The translations under genes were made by a program, and so were the position numbers. The notes beneath the pieces are model-generated. The model worked only from the letters and a program-made list of their open reading frames with translations. It was not told the DNA's origin and did not search any database. Below, one piece after another: positions 10,922-19,366 of a DNA stretch of 64,000 nt. Source of the DNA: Modestobacter sp. Leaf380 (GTDB lineage Bacteria > Actinomycetota > Actinomycetes > Mycobacteriales > Geodermatophilaceae); contig NZ_LMQC01000007.1 in the NCBI RefSeq assembly GCF_001424485.1, positions 1 to 64,000 on the forward strand, in the 5' to 3' direction. How positions within the stretch are numbered: the stretch's first letter is position 1; each line of letters starts with the position of its first letter.

Positions 10922-11593
10922 ATGAGCAGCGTCGTCCCGGACCCGGCCGCCACCCCGCCCTCCACGGCGCGGTTGGTGAACCTGCCCAACGCACTGACCG
11001 TGCTGCGGCTGGCCGTGGTCCCGCTGTTCGCCTGGCTGCTGCTGGCCGACGGCGGCATGGACGAGGCCCGCCGCTGGTGGGCGACGCTGTTCTTCGCCCT
11101 GGCGATCATCACCGACCGCTACGACGGGATGATCGCCCGCCGACGCAACCAGGTCACCGAGTTCGGCAAGCTGGCCGATCCGATCGCGGACAAGGCGCTG
11201 ACCGGGTCCGCGCTCATCGGGCTCTCGGTGCTGGACCTGCTGCCGTGGTGGGTGACGCTGGCGATCCTGGTCCGGGAACTGGGCGTCACCGTGCTCCGGT
11301 TCTGGGTCATCCGGCACGGGGTGATCGCCAGCAGCCGCGGCGGCAAGGCCAAGACGGTGCTGCAGGCGCTGGCCATCGGCTTCTACCTGTCCCCGCTGAC
11401 CGGGTTCATGGGCACGGTGCGCTGGTGGCTGATGGCTGCGGCGCTGGCCCTGACCCTGGTCACCGGGTTCGACTACGTCGTCCGGGCGCTGCGGCTGCGG
11501 CGGACCAGCGCCCGCGCCATGCGGTCCGCGGCTGCGCGGCGCGCCGCAGCGGCCGGCGAGAACGCCACCGAGCGCCGCGACACCGCGGCCTGA
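10922..11593 (+). CDS. pgsA: CDP-diacylglycerol--glycerol-3-phosphate 3-phosphatidyltransferase
   Basis: The enzyme makes phosphatidylglycerol phosphate. It has 223 residues and about five membrane helices. The CDP-alcohol phosphotransferase motif is intact: DRYDGMIARRRNQVTEFG, then KLADPIADK, supplying the four aspartates, the AR pair and the glycines. It follows rimO by 18 nt and precedes cinA by 4 nt, the conserved pgsA-cinA-clgR order of actinobacteria. The last 40 residues are Ala/Arg-rich and probably cytoplasmic. Confidence 0.94.
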   Translation: MSSVVPDPAATPPSTARLVNLPNALTVLRLAVVPLFAWLLLADGGMDEARRWWATLFFALAIITDRYDGMIARRRNQVTEFGKLADPIADKALTGSALIGLSVLDLLPWWVTLAILVRELGVTVLRFWVIRHGVIASSRGGKAKTVLQALAIGFYLSPLTGFMGTVRWWLMAAALALTLVTGFDYVVRALRLRRTSARAMRSAAARRAAAAGENATERRDTAA

Positions 11594-11597
11594 GCCC

Positions 11598-12068
11598 GTG
11601 ACCACGCCGACCGCCGCCGACCTGCACGCCGCCCTGCTGGGCCGGGGCGAGACCGTCGCGGCCGCCGAGTCGCTCACCGCCGGGCTGTTCTGCGCGACGC
11701 TGGCCGGCGTGCCCGGGGCCAGTGCCACGCTGCGCGGGGGAGCGGTGGTCTACGCGACGGACCTCAAGGCCACCCTCGCCGGGGTCGACGCCGACCTGCT
11801 GTCCCGGGTGGGCCCGGTGGCCCGGGAGACCGCGGCCGCGCTGGCCGAGGGGATCGCCGCCCGCTGCGGGGCGACCTGGGGCGTGGGGCTGACCGGGGTC
11901 GCCGGCCCCGACCCCGTCGACGACCACCCGCCGGGCACCGTGTTCCTCGGTCTGGCCGGGCCCGGGGGCACCATCGTGTCGCTGCTGCGCCTGACCGGCG
12001 ACCGGGCCGCGGTGCGCGAGGCCACCGTCCAGGCCGCCGTCGCGGGGCTGCTCGACCGGCTGGGGTGA
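11598..12068 (+). CDS. pncC: CinA-family nicotinamide-nucleotide amidohydrolase
   Basis: The 156-residue product corresponds to a stand-alone CinA C-terminal domain, which deamidates NMN to NaMN in the pyridine nucleotide cycle. Diagnostic segments are ETVAAAESLTAGL, GASATLRGGAVVYATDLK and GLTGVAGPDP. The COG1058 N-terminal domain of full-length CinA is absent, as is common in this phylum. The GTG start lies 4 nt after pgsA, so the two are probably co-transcribed. Confidence 0.92.
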   Translation: MTTPTAADLHAALLGRGETVAAAESLTAGLFCATLAGVPGASATLRGGAVVYATDLKATLAGVDADLLSRVGPVARETAAALAEGIAARCGATWGVGLTGVAGPDPVDDHPPGTVFLGLAGPGGTIVSLLRLTGDRAAVREATVQAAVAGLLDRLG

Positions 12069-12226
12069 GGGCGGGAACGCCCGCCCCCGCCGTGGCGTTA
12101 CGCCATCAGCGGACGCGGCACGGCCCACCGGGTCGAGGACCCGTCGTCCGCGTAGCGTGAGAGCACGGTGACACCGACGGCCCGACCGTCGTGTCGCCAC
12201 TGCATCCAGCGAGACAGGAGACGGCC

Positions 12227-12589
12227 ATGACGCTGCTGCGCACCCAGCTCGGCGACACCCTGCGCGGCCACCGCCTGCGTCAGCGCCGCACCCTGCGCGA
12301 CGTCTCCGGCGCGGCGCGGGTCAGCCTCGGCTACCTCTCGGAGGTCGAGCGGGGCCAGAAGGAGGCCTCCTCGGAGCTGCTGGCCTCCATCTGCGACGCC
12401 CTCGACGTCGAGCTCGCCGACCTGCTCGCCCAGGTCAGCCAGGAGCTCCGCACCGCCGACGAGGCCCGCCGCCCGGTCCGCCCGCTGGTCCCCGCGGCGA
12501 CCCCCGCCCCCGAGCCTGCGCTCGCGCTGGTCGGTGTGGACGGTCCGGTCACCACCCGGCGCCGCGGCGCGGTCGCGCTCGCCGCCTGA
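12227..12589 (+). CDS. clgR: ClgR-type XRE/HTH transcriptional regulator
   Basis: The 120-residue protein has a helix-turn-helix at about 12-65 ([37 protein letters not shown]). This closely fits ClgR/PopR, which activates clp protease and lon genes in actinobacteria. I start at ATG 12227 because GACAGGAG lies 5-12 nt upstream; the longer in-frame version lacks one. The protein ends ...VALAA. In Streptomyces ClgR a terminal Ala-Ala pair marks the regulator for ClpP degradation. The position downstream of pgsA-cinA is the standard clgR locus. Confidence 0.9.
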   Translation: MTLLRTQLGDTLRGHRLRQRRTLRDVSGAARVSLGYLSEVERGQKEASSELLASICDALDVELADLLAQVSQELRTADEARRPVRPLVPAATPAPEPALALVGVDGPVTTRRRGAVALAA

Positions 12590-12604
12590 GTGGTCAGGTC
12601 GAGG

Positions 12605-13660
12605 TCATCCGGCCAGTGACACCGCCAGGTCGGGGTCGAACTGCCCCGACACGGTGCCCGCGCCGATGCCGCAGTCCCCGTCGGACTCCCCGGGGGGCTT
12701 GACCCACAGCAGTGCGTCGACGTCGTCCCCCAGGCCGGGGGAGGACGTGGGCGGCTGACCGGTCCGCTGGCCCGCGGGGTTGCACCACACCCGGGTGCCC
12801 GTGCCGTTGCGGCTGGTGTCCACGACGAGGCCCAGCCGCTGCCCGGTCCGGTCGGCGAGCTCCCGGGCGGTGGCCCGGCCGAACTCCACCGCTGTCGACG
12901 TCTCGGTGTAGTTGGACACGCCGAGTGCGATGCCGTGGGCGTCGGCGATGCCCGCTGCGACCAGCCGGTCGGCCAGCTCGGCGGCGGCGATGGACCAGTT
13001 GGCGGCCGAACCGTCCAGGTAGACCCGTGCCCGCGGTGCCCGCTGCGCCAGGACGGCGGTGGCGTCGGCCAGCAGGGCCTCCCGCTCGGTGACCTGGTCG
13101 CCGGTCAGGCAGTCGAAGTGCACCAGGGAGTCCGGCTCCAGGACCACGACGGCCCGACGGCCGCCCAACCCGTCGGCAAAGGACCGGATCCAGGCGCGGT
13201 AGGTGTCGGCGTCGGCGGCCCCGCCGGAGGAGTACTGGCCGCAGTCCCGGTCGGGGATCGCGTAGGCGACCAGGGTGGGGGTGGCGCCGACGATGGAGGC
13301 CGCGTCGACGTAGGCGTCGACCTGTGAGCGCACGGCCTCGGTGGGGTCGGTGAACCAGCGGGCGACCGGCCGGGCGGCGACGGCGTCGGCGACGGCCGGG
13401 GTGCGCGGGTCGTCCGGGTGGGCGGCCACCCACTGGAGGGCCTGGGCGTCGGGGTTGCCGTAGAGCCGGGTGCCCGGGGCCAGGGTGGGGGAGTCCCCGC
13501 CGGCGAGCTGGCGCAGGGCGAAGGCCCCGGTGTCCGGGCGGGTGCCGAACCACCCGAGGGTCCCCAGGACCGCCACCAGCAGCAGCACCAGGAGCCGGCG
13601 TCGGGGACGGCGGCCGTGGTCGGGACGCCGCTGCGGACGGCGACGGTCGGTGCGGGACAC
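12605..13660 (-). CDS. Membrane-anchored glycoside hydrolase family 6 (cellulase-type)
   Basis: The 351-residue protein has an Arg-rich N-terminus and one hydrophobic segment (LLVLLLVAVLGTLGWF, about 24-39) with no clear cleavage site, so it is likely a signal anchor with the catalytic domain outside. GH6 landmarks are YAIPDRDCGQYSSGG (catalytic aspartate loop), VVVLEPDSL (the general-acid region), LDGSAANW and LWVKPPGESDGDCG. No carbohydrate-binding module is present. The start is GTG. Family function is hydrolysis of beta-1,4-glucan; the substrate here is not proven. Confidence 0.92.
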   Translation of the reverse strand: MSRTDRRRPQRRPDHGRRPRRRLLVLLLVAVLGTLGWFGTRPDTGAFALRQLAGGDSPTLAPGTRLYGNPDAQALQWVAAHPDDPRTPAVADAVAARPVARWFTDPTEAVRSQVDAYVDAASIVGATPTLVAYAIPDRDCGQYSSGGAADADTYRAWIRSFADGLGGRRAVVVLEPDSLVHFDCLTGDQVTEREALLADATAVLAQRAPRARVYLDGSAANWSIAAAELADRLVAAGIADAHGIALGVSNYTETSTAVEFGRATARELADRTGQRLGLVVDTSRNGTGTRVWCNPAGQRTGQPPTSSPGLGDDVDALLWVKPPGESDGDCGIGAGTVSGQFDPDLAVSLAG

Positions 13661-13843
13661 GGGGCTCCTCCGGGGGCGCCCGTGGCCGGTCCACCGAGCC
13701 CACCCACGCTAGGTGAGCGGGCCCGCTGGGCGCGCCACCCGGGCGGGTGACCCCGTCCCGGGCGGTCGGCCGGGGCCGCGACACGGTCGTCGTCCGAGGC
13801 CCCGGTCCTTGACCCTGGGTAGGGGCAATGAGACACAGGGTGC

Positions 13844-14539
13844 ATGCAGCCGATCCCGTTGCCCGACCGCTACGCCCCGCGCCCCGTGGCCGACGCCTCG
13901 ACGGGCGTGCTCTCGGCCGTCCGCGACCTCGACGGGCCCGCCACCGACGCCGGCGAGGACGCCCCCACCGGCACCCACGCCACCGTCGTCTTCGAAGGCC
14001 TCCCGCCGCTGCGCCCGGCCGCCCCCGGCCACCGGGCCGGGGAGCACACCCGCTCCGGCAACGCCATGGGCCGCACCCGCCGCGGCCTGCTCGCCGGCGC
14101 CGCCACCGCCTTCGCCGACCAGGGCCTGCGCAAGACCACGATGCAGCACGTCGCCGCCGCCGCCGGCGTCGCCAAGGCCACGCTGTACAACCACTTCCGC
14201 ACCAAGGACGACGTCGCCGCGGCCCTGCTCGACGACGAGCTGCAGCGCCTGGTCGGCCTGGCCGGCGAGCTGCCCCGTGGGGCGGCCCTGGGCCGGCTGG
14301 CCGAGGAGGTCGGCGCGCACCCGGTGCTGCGTCGGCTCGCGGTGAGCGAGCCCGAGGTGCTGGCCCGGCTGCTGCTGGCCGAGGACCGGCTCGTGGTGGC
14401 CGACCTGGCCCGCGCCCTGCAGGTCGAGCGGGACGCCGCCACGCTGGTGCTGCGCTGGCTGTCGGGCCTGGTGCTCCGCCCGGGCACCGCCGCCGAGCGG
14501 GCCCGGCAGGCCGCGGCGCTGGAGCACGTGCTCGGCTGA
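13844..14539 (+). CDS. TetR family regulator with N-terminal extension
   Basis: The product has 231 residues from the ATG at 13844. The DNA-binding domain lies at about 75-125 (RRGLLAGAATAFADQGLRKTTMQHVAAAAGVAKATLYNHFRTKDD). The first 74 residues are Pro/Ala-rich with no match I recognise; internal starts near the HTH (for example MGRTRRG) would give a conventional 157-residue TetR protein. The ligand domain is short. It is divergent from the GH6 gene, which it might control; that is inference. Confidence 0.85.
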   Translation: MQPIPLPDRYAPRPVADASTGVLSAVRDLDGPATDAGEDAPTGTHATVVFEGLPPLRPAAPGHRAGEHTRSGNAMGRTRRGLLAGAATAFADQGLRKTTMQHVAAAAGVAKATLYNHFRTKDDVAAALLDDELQRLVGLAGELPRGAALGRLAEEVGAHPVLRRLAVSEPEVLARLLLAEDRLVVADLARALQVERDAATLVLRWLSGLVLRPGTAAERARQAAALEHVLG

Positions 14540-14557
14540 CCCGCGCACCGCGCGCAC

Positions 14558-14589
14558 CGGGCCCGGGCGGCAGCTGCCGCCCGGGCCCG
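14558..14589. terminator. Perfect palindrome terminator after the TetR gene
   Basis: A 16-bp perfect inverted repeat (CGGGCCCGGGCGGCAG and its complement) without a spacer lies 19 nt after the TetR stop. There is no T-tract, which is usual in high-GC actinobacteria. Downstream, at about 14610-14640, GGCCCGTTCGACC-like direct repeats precede the next gene. Confidence 0.6.
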
Positions 14590-14679
14590 TGACGTGGCAC
14601 CGTCGTCCCGGGCCCCGTTCGACCGGCCCGTTCGACCGGCCCGTGCGGCCGGCCCCGTCCGACCGACCCCGGAGTCCCC

Positions 14680-15921
14680 ATGCGCTTCCTGTTCCGACCG
14701 CCGGCGACGGAGGCAGCGGCCCTGCTGCACCTGCCCTGGGACTCCCCGTTGTCCGAGTGGGACCCCTCGGTGCTCCTGGACGTGCCGCAACGGGGCATCT
14801 CCCGGCACGTGGTCCGCTTCGTGGCCACCGAGGGCCGGGTGTACGCGCTCAAGGAGATCACCGAGTCCCTCGCCCGGCGGGAGTACCGCCTGCTGGGGGA
14901 GTTCGAGTCCGACGGGCTGCCCTCGGTCTCGGTGCTGGGGATCTGCGTGGACCGCCCCGACGACCAGGAGGCGATCCTGGTGACCCGGTACCTCGAGTAC
15001 TCGATGTCCTACCGGCACCTGTTCTCCAGCCCCCGCAGCCAGCACTCGACGTCCCAGCTGCTGGACACCCTGGTCGTGCTGCTGGTCCGGCTGCACCTGT
15101 CGGGGGTGTTCTGGGGCGACTGCTCGCTGTCCAACACGCTCTTCCGGCCCGACGCCGACGGGCTGACCGCGTACCTGGTCGACGCCGAGACGGCCGAGCG
15201 GCACCCGCAGCTGTCCCGCGGGATGCGCCAGCACGACGTCGAGCTGGCCCGGGAACGGGTGGGCGCGGAGCTGCTGGACCTGCAGTTCGGCGGGCTGCTG
15301 TCCCCGGAGATCAGCCCGGTCGACGTCGCCGACGCCCTGCCGGAGCGCTACGCCGCGCTGTGGGACGCCGTCACCCGTGAGGAGGTGTTCCGGCTCGACG
15401 AGCAGCGGTACCGGGTGGCCGAGCGGCTGCAGTGGCTCAACGAGCTGGGCTTCGACGCCGGTGAGGTGGAGCTGGTGCACACCCCCGAGGGCGCCCGGCT
15501 CCGGGTGGACACCCGGGTCGCCGAGCCGGGCCAGAACCGTCGCGAGCTGCTGCGGCTCACCGGCCTGGAGGTGCAGGAGAACCAGGCGCGGCGGCTGCTC
15601 AACGACGTCCGCAGCCACCGGGCGTGGCTGGAGCAGAAGGAGGGCCGCCCGGTGCCGGAGGCGGTGGCCGCGCACCGTTGGCTCGCCGACGTCTACGTGC
15701 CCGTGGTGGAGGCGATCCCCCCGCACCTGGCCGGTCGCCTCGCCCCCGCGCAGGTCTTCCACGAGGTGCTGGAGCACCGGTGGTTCCTGTCCGAGCAGGC
15801 CGGCCGGGACGTCGGGACGACGGCCGCGCTCGCCTCCTACCTGGACCACGAACTGCCCAAGACCCCCGCGGACCAGACGACGCCGTCGGTGCTGGCCTCG
15901 CCCGGTGGCGCGTCGTCCTGA
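14680..15921 (+). CDS. DUF4032 protein with lipopolysaccharide-kinase-like fold
   Basis: The 413-residue product belongs to the DUF4032 family of actinobacteria. The N-terminal half looks like an atypical small-molecule kinase: YALKEI (VAIK-like lysine), GVFWGDCSLSNTLF (catalytic-loop-like, D for phosphotransfer) and AYLVDAETAE (DFG-like metal-binding D). The C-terminal half (about 240-390) carries DUF4032 proper and is helical. The substrate is unknown. It starts at an ATG, is followed by about 260 bp of non-coding DNA, then the sugar importer. There is no signal peptide. Confidence 0.8.
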   Translation: MRFLFRPPATEAAALLHLPWDSPLSEWDPSVLLDVPQRGISRHVVRFVATEGRVYALKEITESLARREYRLLGEFESDGLPSVSVLGICVDRPDDQEAILVTRYLEYSMSYRHLFSSPRSQHSTSQLLDTLVVLLVRLHLSGVFWGDCSLSNTLFRPDADGLTAYLVDAETAERHPQLSRGMRQHDVELARERVGAELLDLQFGGLLSPEISPVDVADALPERYAALWDAVTREEVFRLDEQRYRVAERLQWLNELGFDAGEVELVHTPEGARLRVDTRVAEPGQNRRELLRLTGLEVQENQARRLLNDVRSHRAWLEQKEGRPVPEAVAAHRWLADVYVPVVEAIPPHLAGRLAPAQVFHEVLEHRWFLSEQAGRDVGTTAALASYLDHELPKTPADQTTPSVLASPGGASS

Positions 15922-16184
15922 CCTGACCGATCAACCGGGTCGACGCCCGGCGCGCAGCGTGATCGACAGCTCCGGACGGGGCTCTGACCAGGCCGGACCG
16001 AGCACACCCGGACGGGTCCCCACGGACTCCCACACGGCGCTGGCAACGAACTGGCAACAGCCTGGACTCCAGCTTGACGGCGCACTTGACCTGGGTCACA
16101 GTCGCCGGACCGGGTGGTGATCAACACGCCGCCCGGCCCGCCGCGGCCCACCGGCCGCTGGACGTCGACGGAGGCGGTTGCAGG

Positions 16185-17528
16185 GTGCCTGAGAGCGCAG
16201 ACCAGACCAGGGGACGGCGAACCGCCGTGCCGCGGGGGAGGGCCCGGCGGGCGTTGGGGGCGGGCGCTGCGGCGGTCGTCCTGGCGTCCGGGCTGGCCGC
16301 CTGCGGCAGCGGCGACAGCGGGGTCCCCGAGCTCGTCTGGTACACGAACCCCGACTCCGGCGGGCAGGCCGAGCTGGCCGCCCGGTGCACGGAGGCCGCT
16401 GGTGGTCGGTACACGATCACCACCTCGGTGCTGCCCCGCGAGGCCAGCGCGCAGCGCGAGCAGCTGGTCCGCCGGCTGGCGGCCAACGACGCCTCGATCG
16501 ACATCATGAGCCTGGACCCGCCGTTCATCCCGGAGTTCGCCCAGGCCGGCTTCCTGGCCCCGGTGCCCGAGGACGTCGCCGAGCGGGTCACCGAGGACGT
16601 CGTGGAGAGCGCCATCGAGGGCTCCACCTGGGACGACGAGCTGGTCGCCGTCCCGTGGTGGGCCAACACCCAGGTGCTCTGGTACCGCACGTCGGTCGCC
16701 GAGGCCGCCGGGCTGGACATGACCCAGCCGGTCACCTGGGACCAGCTGATCACCGCCGCGCAGGACCAGGACGTGCTGCTGGGTGTGCAGGGCATCCGGG
16801 CCGAGGCGCTGACCGTGTGGTTCAACGCCCTCATCGAGAGCGCCGGCGGTTCGATCATCGCCGAGAACTCCACCGACCCCGAGCAGATCCAGCTGGGCCT
16901 GACGTCGGAGGAGGGCATCCGGGCCGCCGAGGTCATGCGCGACATCTCGACCTCCGGCCAGGTCGGGCCGGCACTGTCGACCGCCAACGAGGACTCCACG
17001 GCCACCGGCTTCGAGTCCGACCAGGGCGGCTTCATGGTCAACTACCCGTTCGTCTACCCCCGCGGCCTGGCCGCGGTGGAGGCCGGGACGCTGGACCAGT
17101 CCGTCGTCGACGACTACGCGGCCGCGGTCTACCCCCAGGTCGACGAGGGCGTCGAGGCCGCCCCGCCCTACGGCGGGATCAACCTGGGCGTCGGGGCCTA
17201 CAGCGAGCACACCGACCTGGCCTACGAGGCCACCGAGTGCATCACCACGACGGAGAACCAGGCCTACTACTTCGTCAGCAACGGCAACCCGGCCTCCGAC
17301 ACCGCGGTCTACGACGACCCCGAGGTGCTCGAGGAGTTCCCCCAGGCGCCGGTGATCCTGCAGTCCCTGCAGCAGGCCGCACCCCGCCCGCAGACCCCGT
17401 ACTACAGCGAGGTCTCGGGCGGGCTGCAGCGCGAGTACCACCCCACCGCCGCCATCGACCCCGAGCAGACGCCGCAGGACGCGACCGAGCTCATCGAAGC
17501 CGTCCTGCGGAAGGAGCAGCTGCTGTGA
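16185..17528 (+). CDS. Sugar ABC transporter substrate-binding lipoprotein (LpqY type)
   Basis: This is a 447-residue lipoprotein: a basic n-region, a hydrophobic core and the lipobox LAAC (ASGLAACGSG). A family-1 extracellular solute-binding fold follows, similar to LpqY of the mycobacterial trehalose importer (LVWYTNPDSGG, SIDIMSLDPPFIPEFAQAG, VPWWANTQVLWYR). I chose GTG 16185, which has GGAGG 10 nt upstream; GTG 16227 is an alternative that still leaves a full signal peptide. It is first in a four-gene cluster and overlaps the first permease by 4 nt. The sugar is inferred to be trehalose or a related disaccharide. Confidence 0.88.
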   Translation: MPESADQTRGRRTAVPRGRARRALGAGAAAVVLASGLAACGSGDSGVPELVWYTNPDSGGQAELAARCTEAAGGRYTITTSVLPREASAQREQLVRRLAANDASIDIMSLDPPFIPEFAQAGFLAPVPEDVAERVTEDVVESAIEGSTWDDELVAVPWWANTQVLWYRTSVAEAAGLDMTQPVTWDQLITAAQDQDVLLGVQGIRAEALTVWFNALIESAGGSIIAENSTDPEQIQLGLTSEEGIRAAEVMRDISTSGQVGPALSTANEDSTATGFESDQGGFMVNYPFVYPRGLAAVEAGTLDQSVVDDYAAAVYPQVDEGVEAAPPYGGINLGVGAYSEHTDLAYEATECITTTENQAYYFVSNGNPASDTAVYDDPEVLEEFPQAPVILQSLQQAAPRPQTPYYSEVSGGLQREYHPTAAIDPEQTPQDATELIEAVLRKEQLL

Positions 17529-18487
17529 GTACGACGACGCTCCCGCCGGCGCCGAAGACCGAGCCGGTCTCCAAGCCCAAGGCGTTCGTGAGCGACCGGG
17601 CCAAGGCCGAGCGCAAGCTCGGCTGGATGCTGGCCGGCCCGGCGCTGGCGGTGATGCTGCTGGTCACCGCGTACCCGATCGCCCAGGCGTTCTACGACTC
17701 GCTGTTCGACTACCGGCTCACCGACCCGGAGAACCGCTCGTTCACCGGTCTGAGCAACTACCTGGTGATCCTCACCGACTCGCTGTGGTGGACCGCGATC
17801 CTCGTGACGGCCTTCATCACCGTGGTCACCGTGGCCGTCGAGCTGGTGCTCGGCTTCGCCCTGGCGATGGTGATGAACAAGGCGCTGAAGGCGATCCGGC
17901 CGTTCCTGCGGGCGGTCATCCTCATCCCCTACGCCGTCATCACCGTGGTCTCGGCGTTCGCCTGGCAGTTCGCCTTCGACATCAACACCGGGTTCGTCAA
18001 CAGCTGGTTCGCCTGGATCCCCGGTGTCGGCGCCGACACCGACTGGTTCGGTGACACCGGGACGTCGCTGTTCGTCATCTGCCTGGCCGAGATCTGGAAG
18101 ACCACCCCGTTCATCTCGCTGCTCCTGCTGGCCGGTCTGGCCCAGGTGCCCGAGGTGCTGCAGGAGGCCGCCCAGGTCGACGGGGCCACCTGGTGGCAGC
18201 GGATGCGCCGGGTGACGCTGCCGAACATGAAGGCCGCGATCATGGTCGCGCTGCTGTTCCGCACGCTGGACGCCTTCCGCGTCTTCGACTCGATCTTCGT
18301 GATGACGGCGGGGGCCAACAACACCGAGTCGGTGTCGTTCCTGGCCTACCGGCAGACCATCTCCCGGCTGGAGATCGGGCTGGGTTCGGCGGTCTCGGTG
18401 CTGCTGTTCATCGTCGTGGTGCTGATCGCGTTCATCTTCATCAAGGGCTTCAAGGTCGACCTGGCCCAGGCACGAGGGGACGGCTGA
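17525..18487 (+). CDS. Sugar ABC transporter permease (SugA-like)
   Basis: The 320-residue MalF-type permease has six predicted helices. The EAA loop (EAAQVDGATWWQRMRRVTLPNMK) contacts the ATPase. The GTG start overlaps the lipoprotein stop (GTGA), so translation is probably coupled. Its stop shares one base with the next permease's ATG. The first 40 residues are a soluble Pro/Lys-rich tail. Confidence 0.93.
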   Translation: MSTTTLPPAPKTEPVSKPKAFVSDRAKAERKLGWMLAGPALAVMLLVTAYPIAQAFYDSLFDYRLTDPENRSFTGLSNYLVILTDSLWWTAILVTAFITVVTVAVELVLGFALAMVMNKALKAIRPFLRAVILIPYAVITVVSAFAWQFAFDINTGFVNSWFAWIPGVGADTDWFGDTGTSLFVICLAEIWKTTPFISLLLLAGLAQVPEVLQEAAQVDGATWWQRMRRVTLPNMKAAIMVALLFRTLDAFRVFDSIFVMTAGANNTESVSFLAYRQTISRLEIGLGSAVSVLLFIVVVLIAFIFIKGFKVDLAQARGDG

Positions 18488-19320
18488 TGTCGACCAAGGA
18501 GAAGAGCTGGTGGATCGTCGCCGGCGTCGCGATCGCCCTCTACGCGCTGTCGCCCATCGCGTGGATCGTGTCGCTGTCGTTCAAGGCGCCCAGTGACCTG
18601 GCCAACGGCTCGTTCTTGCCGACGGTGTTCTCCACCGAGAACTACGGCCTTATCCTGAACGGGGAGGCCAGCGACCTGTTCCTGCCGGCGCTGCGCAACA
18701 GCTTCGGCATCTGCCTGATCGCGACCTTCATCAGCTGCGTGCTGTCGATGTTCGCGGCCTACGCGATCGCCCGGCTGGACTTCCCGGGCAAGAAGTTCAT
18801 CCTCGGGACGGCGCTGGCGGTGGCCATCTTCCCGGTCATCTCGATCGTCACGCCGCTGTTCAACCTGTGGCGCCAGATCGGGCTGTACGACACCTGGCCC
18901 GGGCTGATCATCCCCTACCTGTCGCTGACCCTGCCGCTGTCGATCTGGACCATGTCGGCGTTCTTCCGCGAGATCCCCTGGGAGATGGAGCAGGCCGCCC
19001 AGGTCGACGGGGCCACCACCTGGCAGGCGTTCCGCAAGGTGATCGTGCCGCTGGCGGCGCCCGGGGTGTTCACCACCGCGATCATCGCCTTCTTCATCGC
19101 CTGGAACGACTTCGTCTACGGCATCTCGCTGACCTCGACCGGCGCCTCCCGGCCGGTCCCGGCCGCGCTGGGCCTGTTCTCCGGGGCCTCGCAGTTCGAG
19201 GACCCCACCGGCGCGATCGCCGCGGCCGCCGTCATCGTGACGATCCCCGTCGTCGTGCTGGTGCTGGTCTTCCAGCGCCGCATCGTCGCCGGCCTGACCA
19301 ACGGTGCCGTCAAGGGCTGA
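18487..19320 (+). CDS. Sugar ABC transporter permease (SugB-like)
   Basis: The 277-residue MalG-type permease has six helices. The EAA loop reads EQAAQVDGATTWQAFRKVIVPLAAPG. It starts at an ATG in a TGATG overlap with the upstream permease, so it is translationally coupled. It pairs with that permease as the membrane heterodimer of the importer. Confidence 0.93.
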   Translation: MSTKEKSWWIVAGVAIALYALSPIAWIVSLSFKAPSDLANGSFLPTVFSTENYGLILNGEASDLFLPALRNSFGICLIATFISCVLSMFAAYAIARLDFPGKKFILGTALAVAIFPVISIVTPLFNLWRQIGLYDTWPGLIIPYLSLTLPLSIWTMSAFFREIPWEMEQAAQVDGATTWQAFRKVIVPLAAPGVFTTAIIAFFIAWNDFVYGISLTSTGASRPVPAALGLFSGASQFEDPTGAIAAAAVIVTIPVVVLVLVFQRRIVAGLTNGAVKG

Positions 19321-19366
19321 CCGGCCCACCCCTCAGCCCGACCCCCGACCTCGCAAGGAGTCCACG

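Noticed and set aside
12131-12158. TAGCGT upstream of clgR as a damage-type promoter
   Set aside because: The 11 bases at the required distance (AGGACCCGTCG) lack the TGTCRG core.
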